Shown: one piece after another, positions 12,114 through 24,996 of the stretch
How positions within the stretch are numbered: the first letter of the stretch is position 1
How the letters are laid out: each line of letters starts with the position of its first letter
From: Rotaria macrura
Taxonomy: Eukaryota > Rotifera > Eurotatoria > Philodinida > Philodinidae
Length of the DNA stretch: 64,000 nt
NCBI GenBank assembly: GCA_900239685.1
Contig: OENT01000281.1
Location: 78,183 to 142,182, forward strand
Reading direction: 5' to 3'
The notes under the pieces: generated by a model
The model's input: only the letters and a program-made list of their open reading frames with translations
Told to the model about the DNA's origin: nothing
Database searches by the model: none
Translations under genes and position numbers: made by a program

Positions 12114-13130
12114 TATAGATGAACTGGATAATAGATATTAATGAATAGAAACGTTTTAAACTGTATCAAATATGTAAAGCTAATATTGATGTTGCTATTT
12201 CGAAAGAATGATCTATTTGTAAAATAGAGAGACAGGGTAAAAATTGAGGAGGCTTTATACTAAACGAACGCCAGAGAATAGAATGAGAGAGAGAGAGAGA
12301 AAAAGAAACAGAGAAAGAAAGGAGGAAGAGAGAGAGAATAAGGATAGAAGAGAGAGGGGGAGGAGAAAGAAAGGAGCAGTATAACACTTAAAGGAAGACT
12401 ATAATATGCACATAATTGTACTTAACAAAAAATAGAATTAAAATATTTCCTTAAAAGATAAAAATTATCAGCAAAATTCGTCTAGTAAATCTTATTCATA
12501 TAGTTAATGAAAATATATTGCATAAAATTCTCTCTAGTTACGAAAGGTTAGTCCGAACTAAATATCTTACTTTGTCAATTCCTATGCAGCTAATTATATC
12601 ATATGAAGAATAGAAGATTGTATTTCAGATATAGCAAGCAGACATTTTTTTTTGTCTAGATTGAAAAGGTGTAATTGCAGCGGTTTTATTAATCAACGAA
12701 GCCAAAATTAGTTTTTATTGTTTTTTACGTCGATGAATGCGGATACGTGTATGAATAGAAAGTATTTCCGTTTCAAAAAAGAAATGATAACATGATTAGA
12801 CTACGTCATCATTTTATTTGTCTCATCAACTTTTCCGTGCAATAAGATGAAGAAGACGACGTTAGTTTCATTCGATTGACGATGATTTTTTTTTCTTGCG
12901 TATACGATTAGGTATGAATATGAATAAGAGGTGTGTAACAACAACCAGCTGTCCGGTTGCAAAATCATGTTTTTCGATCATATGGTCATACGTATTGTAT
13001 GCGCTTCAAATATCGCTCGCCTTTTCGACCATATTATGCAATATTAATGAAAAGAAAAAGCGTCGCCGTAAGGCAACAACGACGGTGATAGTGATAAGAG
13101 AATGAATCGTGGTGTCTAACTTTTAGATAG
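12114..13130. other. Upstream flank of follistatin, purine-rich tract
   Basis: No supported gene. About 12285-12375 is a GA/AAG-rich tract on the plus strand (CT-rich on the follistatin sense strand). A 5' UTR exon of follistatin could lie in this interval, but I cannot define one. The open frame opposite the tract is low complexity. Confidence 0.5.
12285..12375. repeat. GA-rich low-complexity tract
   Basis: The tract consists of runs of GA interspersed with AAAG and GGAG. It lies about 170-260 nt upstream of the follistatin start codon on the coding strand, where it reads as a CT tract. Confidence 0.75.
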
Positions 13131-13136
13131 AGACGA

Positions 13137-13164
13137 TGACGTCAAGAATGTAAAGCACTTCCGG
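13137..13164. promoter_or_regulatory. CRE palindrome plus ETS-type site, candidate promoter
   Basis: A full cAMP-response element, TGACGTCA (13137-13144), is followed 11 nt later by CACTTCCGG (13156-13164), the reverse complement of the consensus ETS site CCGGAAGTG. Perfect copies of both within 28 nt are notable in such AT-rich DNA. The nearest gene is follistatin, starting 1.0 kb away on the minus strand. CREB control of follistatin is known in vertebrates; assigning this site to the gene here is inference. Confidence 0.4.
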
Positions 13165-13481
13165 TTCGTAAAACATATCGCATCTTGTCTGGCTTAACTA
13201 TTTTCATGCCTACAAAAAGATTAATCCACCCACTAAAAAGAAACTATTCTATAAACGATTTAAATAAAATCCATAAGAGATTATAGATTACAGATTCAGT
13301 ATTTTTGCTTCTAGCTCAAAAGTATTTAGATTAATTGAAATCCATTCTGTTTTAATTCGTGTTACTTTGTTTTTTGACTGTTTTCTTTTCAAAACTCGTA
13401 GAAATATATCTTCATTAAAATTTTGCATTATGTGTCTATTTTCATCTCGTCAAGATTTTTATGGGCGCTGTTTGCCTTCGG

Positions 13482-13496
13482 GTCTCCGACGGAGAC
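13482..13496. repeat. Perfect palindrome in a GC-rich island
   Basis: GTCTCCGACGGAGAC pairs perfectly over 7 bp around a single central base. It sits in a GC-rich patch (about 13460-13505) inside very AT-rich DNA. It could be a structured RNA element, a binding site or a transposon end; nothing nearby decides. Confidence 0.55.
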
Positions 13497-13699
13497 GTCC
13501 TTGATTGGTGCTAATATAAATATAGAAACAATAAATAAACAAGAAGCCGAGTTCATTCGGCAAGAAAAATATGTTTTGACAAATGCACGATACATATGAG
13601 ACAAAGAAAATACATTATTTTTCTTCAATGTCACTTTGATTCTTTTTTTTCTTCGGTTCTTTTTGTGCACAGAACAACAGCACAACTGTTTTTTAAATC

Positions 13700-16600
13700 T
13701 TGAATAATTGTTTTTAAAAACTTATCATAACTAAAATAAACTTTACCTGTCTTTTTTTCTCTTCGTCTTATTTTCAAATCCGTCTGTACGCTGTACGTCT
13801 ATGTCAGATTCATATGAAGCGAAACGCAAAACAAGATGACACCTCAGTTCTTATTAAATTACATGACTGCTGTCATCAACACAAACTTATTTTGTATGCT
13901 TATGCGACTTGTTGCAATAATTTTTTTTTACTTTTCTTCTTCATCCATATTTATACAATTTTTTTTTCTTCGTAGTCTCTTATGAAATCGTTCACATACG
14001 CACAAAATATCGGCGATGTGAGCAATGGTATTCATGTGTAACATGACAAGAAAAAAAAGGGTCTGATAGGAACTGTTCGTAGTTTCATTTTTCTTTTGTT
14101 TCGATTTGAATCAATATTATTCATTTATCAAAGTGATGTGGGTACAATCTCTCGTTTTGATTTCGACATCAAATTATAATCGAGAACATCAAAAAAAAAA
14201 AAAGAAGTCACGAAAAGGATCTTCTACATGAAAGGATTTTTCAATAGAGACTTGAATGTTATCGAGAGATTTCGTACTACTGTTTATTTTATGTGACGCA
14301 ATAATCTCGTGCCCTGGAATTCGAGCCATTCCTACGACCTCGAAATTGAAAAATGTAAAGAATGATTGATGCGAATGAGTAAAGAACGATGAGGATTAGA
14401 GTTCAAGGTAGAATGATTCGAAAGCATGAACAAAAAAAATGACAAGAAAAATCGATTTGCATCTCAAGGTTCAACTATTGTGTTCATCCATACAAAATAG
14501 TGATTCAAGCATGCATACATATATTTCGTCAAAGACCTTTGTATAAAATAAATGTCTGTAACACAGTTCTAAGACAATCACATAATTTACTTGGTAATAA
14601 ATTTTCATTGTAAAACTTATCTTTACAGATTCAATAATTCGTTGATAAAAGTTTATCAAGATATTCAACATATCTGAATCGAAACTTTAAAAAAAGCAAA
14701 CGATTGAATTTTAGTTGAAAACATGAAGGAAAAGCATCTTTAGTTTATTTTCGATCGTGATTGATATTTTCAATACGAACTGTACATGTTGCACACATAG
14801 TTTACAGCTAAATTCAATAGAGAAGTGCAAAAGCGTAAAAATCGTATTGAAAAAAAATTGAGCTCATCTTTTGTTTTGTTTTTACAAACTATAGATGTTA
14901 TGAATCTATAAATGGGAAATAAATGTTCTATTAACACATGTTAGTTTTAGAAAGTATCTTCATAGGTATTATCAATCTAAGACATATAGTGGTAGCTCAT
15001 AGATAGTGGAATGATCTATCAGTAATATCATCTTACACTTCTATTCTTATTTTGGCATGACGTCGAGCGATCTTCTTCGTCCATAAATAAGTGCGTCATC
15101 GTATTTTTTTCTCTTTTGAAAAAGTATTATCATCACTTATAATTGAAGAACAACGTCATTATTCGATATGTCGTTGTTAAATAGAAATTTTCATTTGTAC
15201 GAGGAATTTGATTTTTAGTACTTTCATTTGATGATGGAAATATCAACATGACGCAAATAAAGAAGAACGTTGAAAAAACATGATACGGATCATATTCTAA
15301 TTCTTGCAATATTAATAACTTATCAAAATATGATAACTTGTCAATACCTCAGTTTAATGAGTATCAAACAAAAAAGAAACAATAATAATAAAAAATTATT
15401 CTATTCCCGAAATAAAACATGAAAATTTCTTCGTATATATCAAAACTTTACACAATTGTTAGTTGCATTATCTTTTCTTTTGGCGTCTATAGAGATACAT
15501 ATACGTAGTTAGGTATCTTACAGGAGACAAGCATGTGAATATTGAATAATATTTGTATGTCGACATTTGTTATATAGGAAAAGAAAAAACTACTAGAGCA
15601 TGTCTATGTCATAGCTTTTGCGTTCATGATTTAGAAACAAGATCTATCCTATTAACAGAGAGACGTCAAACAGCACTAGAAAGTACAACTACATGATCTT
15701 ATGCGTGTTGGTTCTTTTTCTTTAATATCAGTAATTTTTAATAACTTTTTCTCTGCTTTTTTGTTGTTAAGCATTCTATATTTGATATTCTCATGAATTT
15801 GAAGTACACATAGTTGAACACTTGAGTATTCTACGAGCTCAACTTACAGTAACATTCTCTCTCTCTCTATATATATTTTTAAAACTTTGTCATGTATAAA
15901 CAATGATGATATAGTAATGAATTACGGACTATTACCCATTTCAAAAAAAGAAGGCGGGTGGATACAGCTACCTGCCTTCTTTTCTGAAATGGATAATAAT
16001 TACAAGAAATTATGACTGAAAATTCCTTTGAACATGTTAGTTACGTCTTCACATAAAATGAACGTAGATGAATGATATTAAGGGAATTTGTACAAACTAT
16101 TAGATTTTCGATCGGTGTACTACAATTCTGACCATAAAAGTAGCGGTGTAGTAAGTCATCATTTTGAGTCGATTCCACTGAGTGAAACTCGATGAACAGA
16201 TTATTATAGAATTTCAATTTGAATATATCCTAACTCGTTCTTTGTTATATAATTAGTATGTTTATAATTCTTATATAGTGACTTCTTCTGATTGGTTCAT
16301 TTTATATATAAAACATTTGTTTAAATTTCACGACTGTGGGAGATACTGTCTGTATTTAAGAATAATACAAATCCTATTTTTATGACTAAAAAAACATCTG
16401 TTAGTACTAAAAACGAACTGACAGTCAAGACAAGGCAATGCTAACAATCTATTAGACTAGGGAAAAAATCATCAGTTTAAAAAACAATAGTTTCTCTCTC
16501 ATCTAGCTTTAGTGCGAATTTCTAACACAATATCTATTCATATTGAATGATTAAACTTCATGTGACATTTTTGTTCAAGTAAATATCAACTCTCCTTATA

Positions 16601-19600
16601 GTTTGTTGGTGATTGAATAATTATTTATTTATAACTCGTAAATATAAGTACAAGAAAAAAATAATGAGATGTTTTCTTGGAAAATACGGCTAGTTTCCAA
16701 TCAGTACAATTGATTGCTTGAAACTAAAATTCTAAATTTAAATCTATCTATCAAGAACATTTCATCTGTATGAGATAGCTAGAATTTTAAGTTGCAACTC
16801 TTCATTTGCTTGCAGAATTCAATAGAAAATTTTCTCTCCTATTACAATATCTGATATGTTCAATGAAATAAATGTATGTCTAGTAGAAATGAAACGATTA
16901 CCACTTGCATATAAATATGAACTTAAAATAATCGACATTAGAATAATAAAAAAACAGTCGAAGTCAGTCAACAACGAAACAAACATAGAAATGACTCATG
17001 CCAAAAGTGAAAGTAAAAGGATTCGTTGAATATTCATCAACATACAAAACCCGAACTAGCAGCAAAACAAAAAATTTCCTAATACACTCAGATTTTCCTT
17101 CCTGGTAAGGTGAAAATTTATTTTTAGCATCTAAGATACATAGTTTGTAATATAATAGTCACGGATTCGAAGAAGGTTAACTCAATCCTGAACAAATAGA
17201 AATTTGTTGTTAATGCTGATGTTGTTATGATTGTTCGAATTCGTTTTATGAATTTATTTAGATGAAGTTTTTCTTTTAATGAAGAAAACACCTTTGAAAT
17301 AATCTACGCAGTACTATTCATACTACAGAGATTAATTACATGGTTATTCTCTAGTGTTTTATTTTAAAATATTTTTAAGCTTTCCGAATTTCTACTGCCT
17401 CAAGCTTATACATATCTTTCATATCCATTCAACGTAAATCATCTAAGTCAGCAACATAATCATCACCATCATTTGCTAGACTATCCTTCGAAAAATAAAA
17501 CGATCTTTAAAATCGATTATTTTCTAAAGATTCATTAATTTTAATTAGTTGAAAACATTGTTTGAAGAATTAAGTATATCGGCATTGTAAAACATGTAAA
17601 AATATTTCTAATTTTAATCAATCTATATGTGCTAATATGCGCATTAGATGTTTCAGACGATGTCAGATGATACGTGTCTATGATAATCTTCATCTAAAAA
17701 AAAAAGAGTCTCGTCTAAACAGAAATCCATTGGTTCATTTCATACTGTCACGAGATTCGACTGTGTCAATCTTGAAAAAGAAAAAGATTTCTTTGAATGG
17801 GAAAATATTTGTTTTGTTATGATGTCATTTTTGTGTACCATTATGTCTATTTAGATTAGTTCTAATTATTTCTGTTATTACGCGTAATAAGATCTCATTC
17901 GAATATAGAACTTTATATGCAAAACTTCAAAGTTCGCATGGATGTAAAATATATGTTGCCAATGAACTCTGAGAGAATACTGCTTGATCTTTTTCTTTTT
18001 CCTATTGACTAATAACGATGGCGAATACATGTATGCAAAAGTGCACAGAAAAAGAGCAATGTCTAATAACAAGAAAGAATCTTCACATGGTGTTTTATAT
18101 GAGAATTCCATAGAGATTGTGCAATCCAATTAGAAATTGATATGTACGCAGTAGTAATATTTTCATTTCATCATGATCTATGTAACGTAACTATTAGACG
18201 AATTGATAGTAATTCATTTAAAAAATGTTAAAAAGAAAAATAGCAAGATTACACATGATGAATATTTAAGATTCTGAAACTATATTTTAATCGAACAGAG
18301 ATAACGAAAGACCTTTGCTTGTGACAAACCTAAGTATTCGAAATCTATTTTTTCTCTGTACGTATTGCCATGCTGCATAATCCAACAGATAGTTGACCCC
18401 CCATTTAGGTCTTTTGTATCAAAATCTTTGTACCCACGCATAGCTCTCATTAATAACTTATATATATATATATAATCTGTCAAAGATTACTTTAAAAGAT
18501 CACGAGTTCGATTTTGGCTTGGGACTAACAATAATAAAAGAAATTTATTAAAACATAAAGTATGTATTCTCTAGAAATTCAACGATGCTAGGGATTAACA
18601 CGCGAAAGTACTTTGAATATAATTTATGGAAATAGTTCAACCATTTGCTGAATACATGTCATTTTATTTAATTGAGTCGTGTCGACTACGATGAATAAAA
18701 ATATGACGCGAATTATTGTATTTTATCCAAACTGTATTTTTACGACATTCATTTTTTCAAATTTCGACTCAGAATTGCAGCATATCGAAATATTTCTTGG
18801 ATGAATTTTCGAAAACTTTCAAAATTTAGTTTTATTTTATAGAGAAGTATTAAATATGGAAGATAATTAAATCGAGTATATGACTATGGGTGTGAAAATC
18901 GTTGACTTTACAACATCGTGGGTGGCTTATTATCATGATTAATAATTTGAAGATCATCAAGAGTTGAAATGCAATTGATATCACACTTCTTTTTTCAAAT
19001 AGATTTATTCATTAAAATAGCAGAAATATAAATTGATAAAAGTATTTAGTGTAATTCCAATGAGTATAAAATGCATGAGACAATTTAGGTGTTGCTATTA
19101 ATTATACAGAGAACATTTTTATTTCGTATCAATTTGATATTACTGTCCGTCAACATACTATTTATTAATTCCTTTATAAATTCAATGGGAGGAACTAACG
19201 CATTGATGCTATTGTTGTACGATGTTTGATCTTACAATAATGCATGTCAGATTCCGATATGCACCATACAATATCAATGTTACTAACATGGTTTTCATGT
19301 TTATGATGCGTTGATTTAAATCTATTCCAAACAATTGATTCGTGAAATCTAAACAAAAGCTTTGAAATAGGTTATTTATGTACATTTTTGTTTGCCGTGC
19401 ATATTGAATGTTGAAAATTAATTCTATATTTGAAATTGTTGTTTAACAACCAGAAAAGAAAATAACGTTGAATCATGAGACCCTGTTTTGTAACACTTTT
19501 ATTTTCACGGAATCGCTCGTAGGGACGAGAAAAAAATGATTATGTTCACCGGATGGGTCTTTTTACGGATGGCTCCGAACAAAAAGCAAACATTCATTTC

Positions 19601-20690
19601 TTATGTGAACTATCAAACGTTTCGTTAGTGAATAAAAATAAATCAACTTTCAGTATCCAATATTTTTAAAACCAATGGAATTGAAAAAGAAAAGATTTGA
19701 CTTTTTGTCTAACGACACGAGTATTAGAAATGAGTTTCATTTATCTACGTTGCTATCAATTGAACTAGATTTGATTTCCAGTCAAGGTCTACTTTTTATA
19801 CCAAATAATATGTAGTCTTTTAAGAACTTTACTATTGATGGGAAGTTATATATATATATAGTTAGATAAATACTTCACTAGAAAATATCAATCATTTTAA
19901 ATCCTAAAAAGTTTGTATACAAACCCCATAATACTCTTGATTTTAATTACCAAAAATAACTAATCATTGACATTCAATCAACTTCAATACATACTGATAG
20001 TTAGAATCAACGGACTTAACTTATTATTTGCATTGAGTCATAATGCTAAACTTCGTTTTTGTCTAATATCCAATCAATATCATTGCTAATAAATCATAGA
20101 AATGTACTTAATTAAGTTTAAAAATACATTCCGATGCTATTTAGCAATCTTATTTCCTTGTCATGATTTTTAATACATTTTCAATGATTATTCCTGTTAA
20201 AAAATCTTTGAATGTTGGCATTAGGAAATGGTTTTTCCTCTAATTACTCACTGTTCCTTTTTCAAATATATTAACAATTTTAGAATCGATATTACATTTC
20301 TTTGATCGATGCGTATTATCTAAGATTCTATTCGATGATCATCAATTCTTCATCATTTTAAATAAGGGTCTTTGTCAAATCAACGACTTCTACTATCAAG
20401 TCTACAGATTTCTTTGTGTTGTTTTCCTGTTTAATTTGTATCGTTTTAAATGAATAGATTACTCTTACAACAACAACAACGATTGATCGAATTTGAATAT
20501 CGTTAGAAGACTGCATGTGCTCGTAGAAGATGTATAATCATTCACCATTCATGACGATTTTTTCTCTGATAAATGTCTTATATGAAATAGGAATGATAGT
20601 TTCATATTTGATGTTTTCTTTTAATGAAATCTAATGGCAGTATGCACTTTGCTAGACATTTTCGATTTGTTCATGGTACAAATAAGTAGA
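13700..20690. other. Gene-free stretch of about 7 kb
   Basis: I see no open frame above about 85 codons and none with a family motif or plausible spliced structure. The one structured feature is the hairpin at 15931-15997. It is unremarkable AT-rich intergenic sequence otherwise. Confidence 0.55.
15931..15997. ncRNA. Long hairpin, pre-miRNA-like or miniature transposon
   Basis: The left arm 15931-15959 and right arm 15970-15997 pair at about 25 of 28 positions, with one bulge and a 10-nt loop (15960-15969). Arms of 28-29 nt around a short loop are the size of an animal microRNA precursor. The arms hold AAGAAGGCGGGT and ACCTGCCTTCTT. I do not recognise a known microRNA seed. A miniature inverted-repeat element would look similar, so class and strand are unresolved. 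Confidence 0.35.
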
Positions 20691-20693
20691 AAC

Positions 20694-21345
20694 CAGAGCT
20701 CCACGGAACGATGAAAAATTTGTCCCATCCCATCCTACATCCCAAACCGCCGCATCCGGCCCATCCCACCCAGTGTTATTCTAACACATCAATTTAATTC
20801 ATTGTTTTTATCTAAAAATGTGTTTGAAACACATTAGTTAATTTCTACTTTCTTGTTCAATTAAATCCATTTACTTGACTATTTATCAGTTAAACGATAA
20901 CATTTACATGAAACAGACTTCCATCATAATGATATTTGCATGACAAACTTGTTTCACAATGACATTTACATGAGAAATTTCTTATTACAACAAAAAAAAA
21001 AACAAAGAAAACTACAATAAGAAAACTGATCTAAGAAAAAGTATATTGTCAAAATCTAAATAACAAAAAAGGATTGGATTGACGTGAGCAATGATGACAA
21101 TACAATCACTGTATCGTCGTTTCATACAAGTGACATATTCCCATTGTGTAAAGACAACCAACGCGAATGACCTTTAACGTTTGCTTGCATGCTTAAGTCA
21201 GTACATAGTTGTCGCAAAACTGCAATGAATGCACAATACTCAATGTCAATTGTGCTTGTATGATATTGATGGGAGAGAGAAGTTAATTGAACTAGTTCCA
21301 TCCCGTTCCGGAACAGGACTGATCCCGTATTCCGGTAGAGCTCTG
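20694..21345. mobile_element. Non-autonomous hAT-type transposon with TSD
   Basis: The element is 652 bp. Its left end reads CAGAGCTCCACGGAAC and the right end, reverse complemented, CAGAGCTCTACCGGAAT; hAT termini typically start CAG(A/G)G. It is flanked by 8-bp repeats, GTAGAAAC (20686-20693) and ATAGAAAC (21346-21353), that match at 7 of 8 positions. Both have T at position 2 and A at position 7, the usual hAT target preference. No transposase is encoded, so it would need a hAT transposase from elsewhere. The ends are GC-richer (CCCATCCC runs) than the surrounding DNA. Confidence 0.75.
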
Positions 21346-21353
21346 ATAGAAAC

Positions 21354-24300
21354 TTATAAAATATTGTTATTACAGAACTATTCAGATATTCTTCTTCAAC
21401 GTTTTTCTTTTCGACGTGATTAATGAATAGTTGCGTTTTAAATCTACTGACTATAATAGTCGTGTGTTTTTCTATATTTTGTTTTGTTTTGTTAGTAACA
21501 ACACAAAATGAATTGCCATTGACGTTGAGTCAGATGAAATGGATGAATATTATTTCAACAGATTGCTATATTTAACTTTCTATATTGATAAATCGACGTT
21601 ACTCAGCAGTTGATTTAAAAGCAATGATTGTTGACTTTACTCTTTGCTTCGGTCATTAGAACTAAATTAAACGGCGTCATATATTTACTAGAAGCAAGTA
21701 AAGAATAAAAATATGTTTACCATTGTAGAATTTGATAAAAATAAGTATTACAATTATTTTGATATTGATCAAATAGTTGATAGTATTCGTATAAATAGGA
21801 CTCATCTCATTGTATGTTTAAGCTGCAAAAACAAATGATAATCAATATTTCTAGAGTGATATCGTTTCATTCAAATATATCTATTTAAATCTGACGATAA
21901 GAAGTCTATTTACAATTGATTTCGATCTCTATGACATTGAAGTTTTACATTGAAAGTTCTCGAAATGAAACAGTGAACTCATCATACTATTCAGAGAAAA
22001 CCAGAGATAAAATACTATTTATCTAGATATCAGTGATGTATGCATGTGAATCTAGAATTGCATAATTGTAACCATGGGAAGCAAAAATATATTTGTAATA
22101 AGTCTTTTTCTTTAACATAATAGAATAACAACTATGGGAGTTTAGTATGTTCCATCATGCTTGTATGTAACATGTGTTTATTCGCATGTCGCGTACATAT
22201 GATAAGTATTGCTATTCAGAAGAAAAAATAACATTCAGAGTGATTGTTTGAAATATTCGATTGACTAAAATTTCTTTAAAAAAAAACAAACCATTAATAT
22301 AACTACTGCTTGTATAATCCGTATACTATATATCTGCTGTTCTAATTCTTGAAGCCGGGTGTTCTAGTCGTCTGTGCTAGTCCAAAAAATCGAAAGTGAC
22401 CTTGAGTCTAACTTATTAAACTTTTAATTGTATATCAATCACGTAGAAAAATTGATGTTAAGAAGACTATTAAAAATTTTACAGCACTATACTCACTTCA
22501 TTATAAAAATAGTATGCATTGAAGAAAATTAAAATAATTTTATAACTGAATTTGTTAACAATCTAAAGGCGTTTGAATATTGCAACGTATTCAATAGAAT
22601 ATAATTTATCTCGATACGATGAAGATAAATGATGGTCATTCAGTGAATGACCTACTTTCACTTATGAGGTAAGATGTACTGTAACAATTGTACTACAATG
22701 CCTGTCAACAGACATTGAGTTTCTTTCAGTCTGACTACGGTTGATAACTATTTTTTCAAACTTTTCACTATATTCAACCATTCTACGTTTCTTTATAGTT
22801 CGATCATTACTTGGAATTTTTTTAAAGCATGATTTAACTAATTCTCATTGATACTGCATACGGTGAAGCCTAGCAAAGTTTTCAAATATATTTGACCTAA
22901 TTGTTGAGTTTATATTGATATTTTTCTGTTCATGATAAATTAAGCGTAATGATATATTAACTCAAAATAATGTTAATAGAGGTATTCGATACGATTTTGT
23001 AGGTAGAAACGGCTCTACTGTGAACATGATGGAAATCAGTCGACGTAAAACAAAGTTTGCTGAACAGAACTGTTGAGTTGATCAAGTTGAAAACTACCGT
23101 AGGTATTTGATGAAAGGTCAGATTTCTCAATCATAATACATTATTTGTTATTTTTAACTTAAGACTTAAGGTTAAATTTGATGCTCGAATTATAACATAA
23201 GTTTGAATCATGAAGAGATCATTTTTTTAAATGTAAACACGATAGGGTGTAGACTGATAAAATGCACTTAATGACCAGATATGCAAGACGTAGGATATAG
23301 ACAATCGAGAGAGTACAACTATAATTGCACTTAAATTCACATTATATAGAGAGAGTGTGAGAAGAAAAGAGGCCATGATGACAAGAAAGGACAAAACAAA
23401 AAAATTTTTGTTGTTTGTAATATGAAGCTGTTCAAATTCATGAAAATTATGGCAAGCAAAAATCGTTCGGTCGAATCGGAAACTATTCACAATTAGAAGT
23501 TGTTCGCATCAATGAACATAACCCATTGACAACGGCTATCCGATTTAAAATAAATTTCCCATGTAGTCATCGTTTGACTGTCACGAACAATAGTCAATAC
23601 AGTTACACACTCTTCATTACGAAACGAAATCATATCGATGATGTTATTTGATGATCCAAGTCGATTACATTCAACGTAATCAAATGATAAATCAAAAGCC
23701 TAATCATACTGTGGGTATTTTTTCCCACTAGTCTCTACTTAAAAAGAAATATTTATGTCAAATTTAGACTCTTCAGTCTATACATCTAATCACTAATAAT
23801 TCATCTCTTGCTATACACTAGACAATTTCATGTTGATCTCAGATCTGAATATGGATACATTTTAGTAGTCAAGCATTCTAAGCTTTGATTCTTTTCATAG
23901 AATACTAATGATAAAGAGACTATTTTTTACATACCTATTTAGTTATATCTCTATTGGTCTATCATTTAAAATAGTCTGACGTTTTTCGAATGATTTCACT
24001 TCTTCATTCGACAAATAACTATTCGAGAAGTTGATAACAACGATGAATCCGTCATTCCTTACATTATTTTTAATGAAAACTAAAAGATGAGAATATTACA
24101 CTGTCTATCTGAAGATTCCTTGATATCTAATTATTTTCAAATAATTAGTCAAATCAGATCAAGAAAATGAAACTATTAATAATATCCTGTAATTGAAATC
24201 AACCATCGAAAAAGATTCTATCAAACTCGATGTCCCACTCTCTACAGCAAAATATTCTTGAAATTGTCGAACTAAATCTTCATATATAAAACTCACTTTT

Positions 24301-24996
24301 AATGAATGAAATAAATTTATTCAATTCAATTCAAAACTTCTCAAGTCATGTCTCTTACCGAGAAAAACGGATGACCTGAAACTCGATAAAAAAAAACGGC
24401 TGACTTTAGAAACTGTCATTACATTTAGTAGCTATTCGATCTTGATCATGCTATTTCCTAGGAATGATTGTATAAACCGGCAAAACAAACTCTAAATCCT
24501 CTGATAATAGGTTGACTTTCGAAAGAGTGCACGTATTTGAAATAATCACGTGTAATAAAAAATGGATCGAATGTATTGATAATTTTATTCACTCAATTGA
24601 CATAGAAATTCTGAATTTATTTATACATACAGCCCATCATAGTTTTATTTGTTAAAAAACGCAGCAAAGAAACAAAAGATTATCAAAACGACATACACAC
24701 ACACACAAGCACACACGTACAAAGCAATTCTAAGCACAGTGAAAAATCAAAGAAAAAAAATAAATAAATAGCATTCAGCCCTGAGTCTAGCTTTCGTCTA
24801 TCAGCATCATTGATAAAAACAGAAAAATGAAGATGAATTCGTTTTTCATATTATCAGACATCAAGTTTTTAAATACATTGAACGAAATTGTTCTAATGAT
24901 TTTGTTAGGTTTCTTTTTTAATTTTAATTTTATGAATCATAATCACCGGTAAAAGATTAATTAAAATAGATCAATATTATATTATTATAGGTTCGT
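21354..24996. other. Gene-free stretch downstream of teneurin
   Basis: I see no supported gene. The teneurin 3' UTR should occupy the right-hand part; on the minus strand ATTAAA-type signals occur near 24915-24930 and AATAAA near 24640. A short CA tract lies near 24698-24717. Confidence 0.5.

Noticed and set aside
18461-18540. tRNA-like GAGTTCGATT near an AT run
   Set aside because: Does not match the B box closely, and no cloverleaf can be drawn around it. I found no convincing tRNA anywhere in the window.
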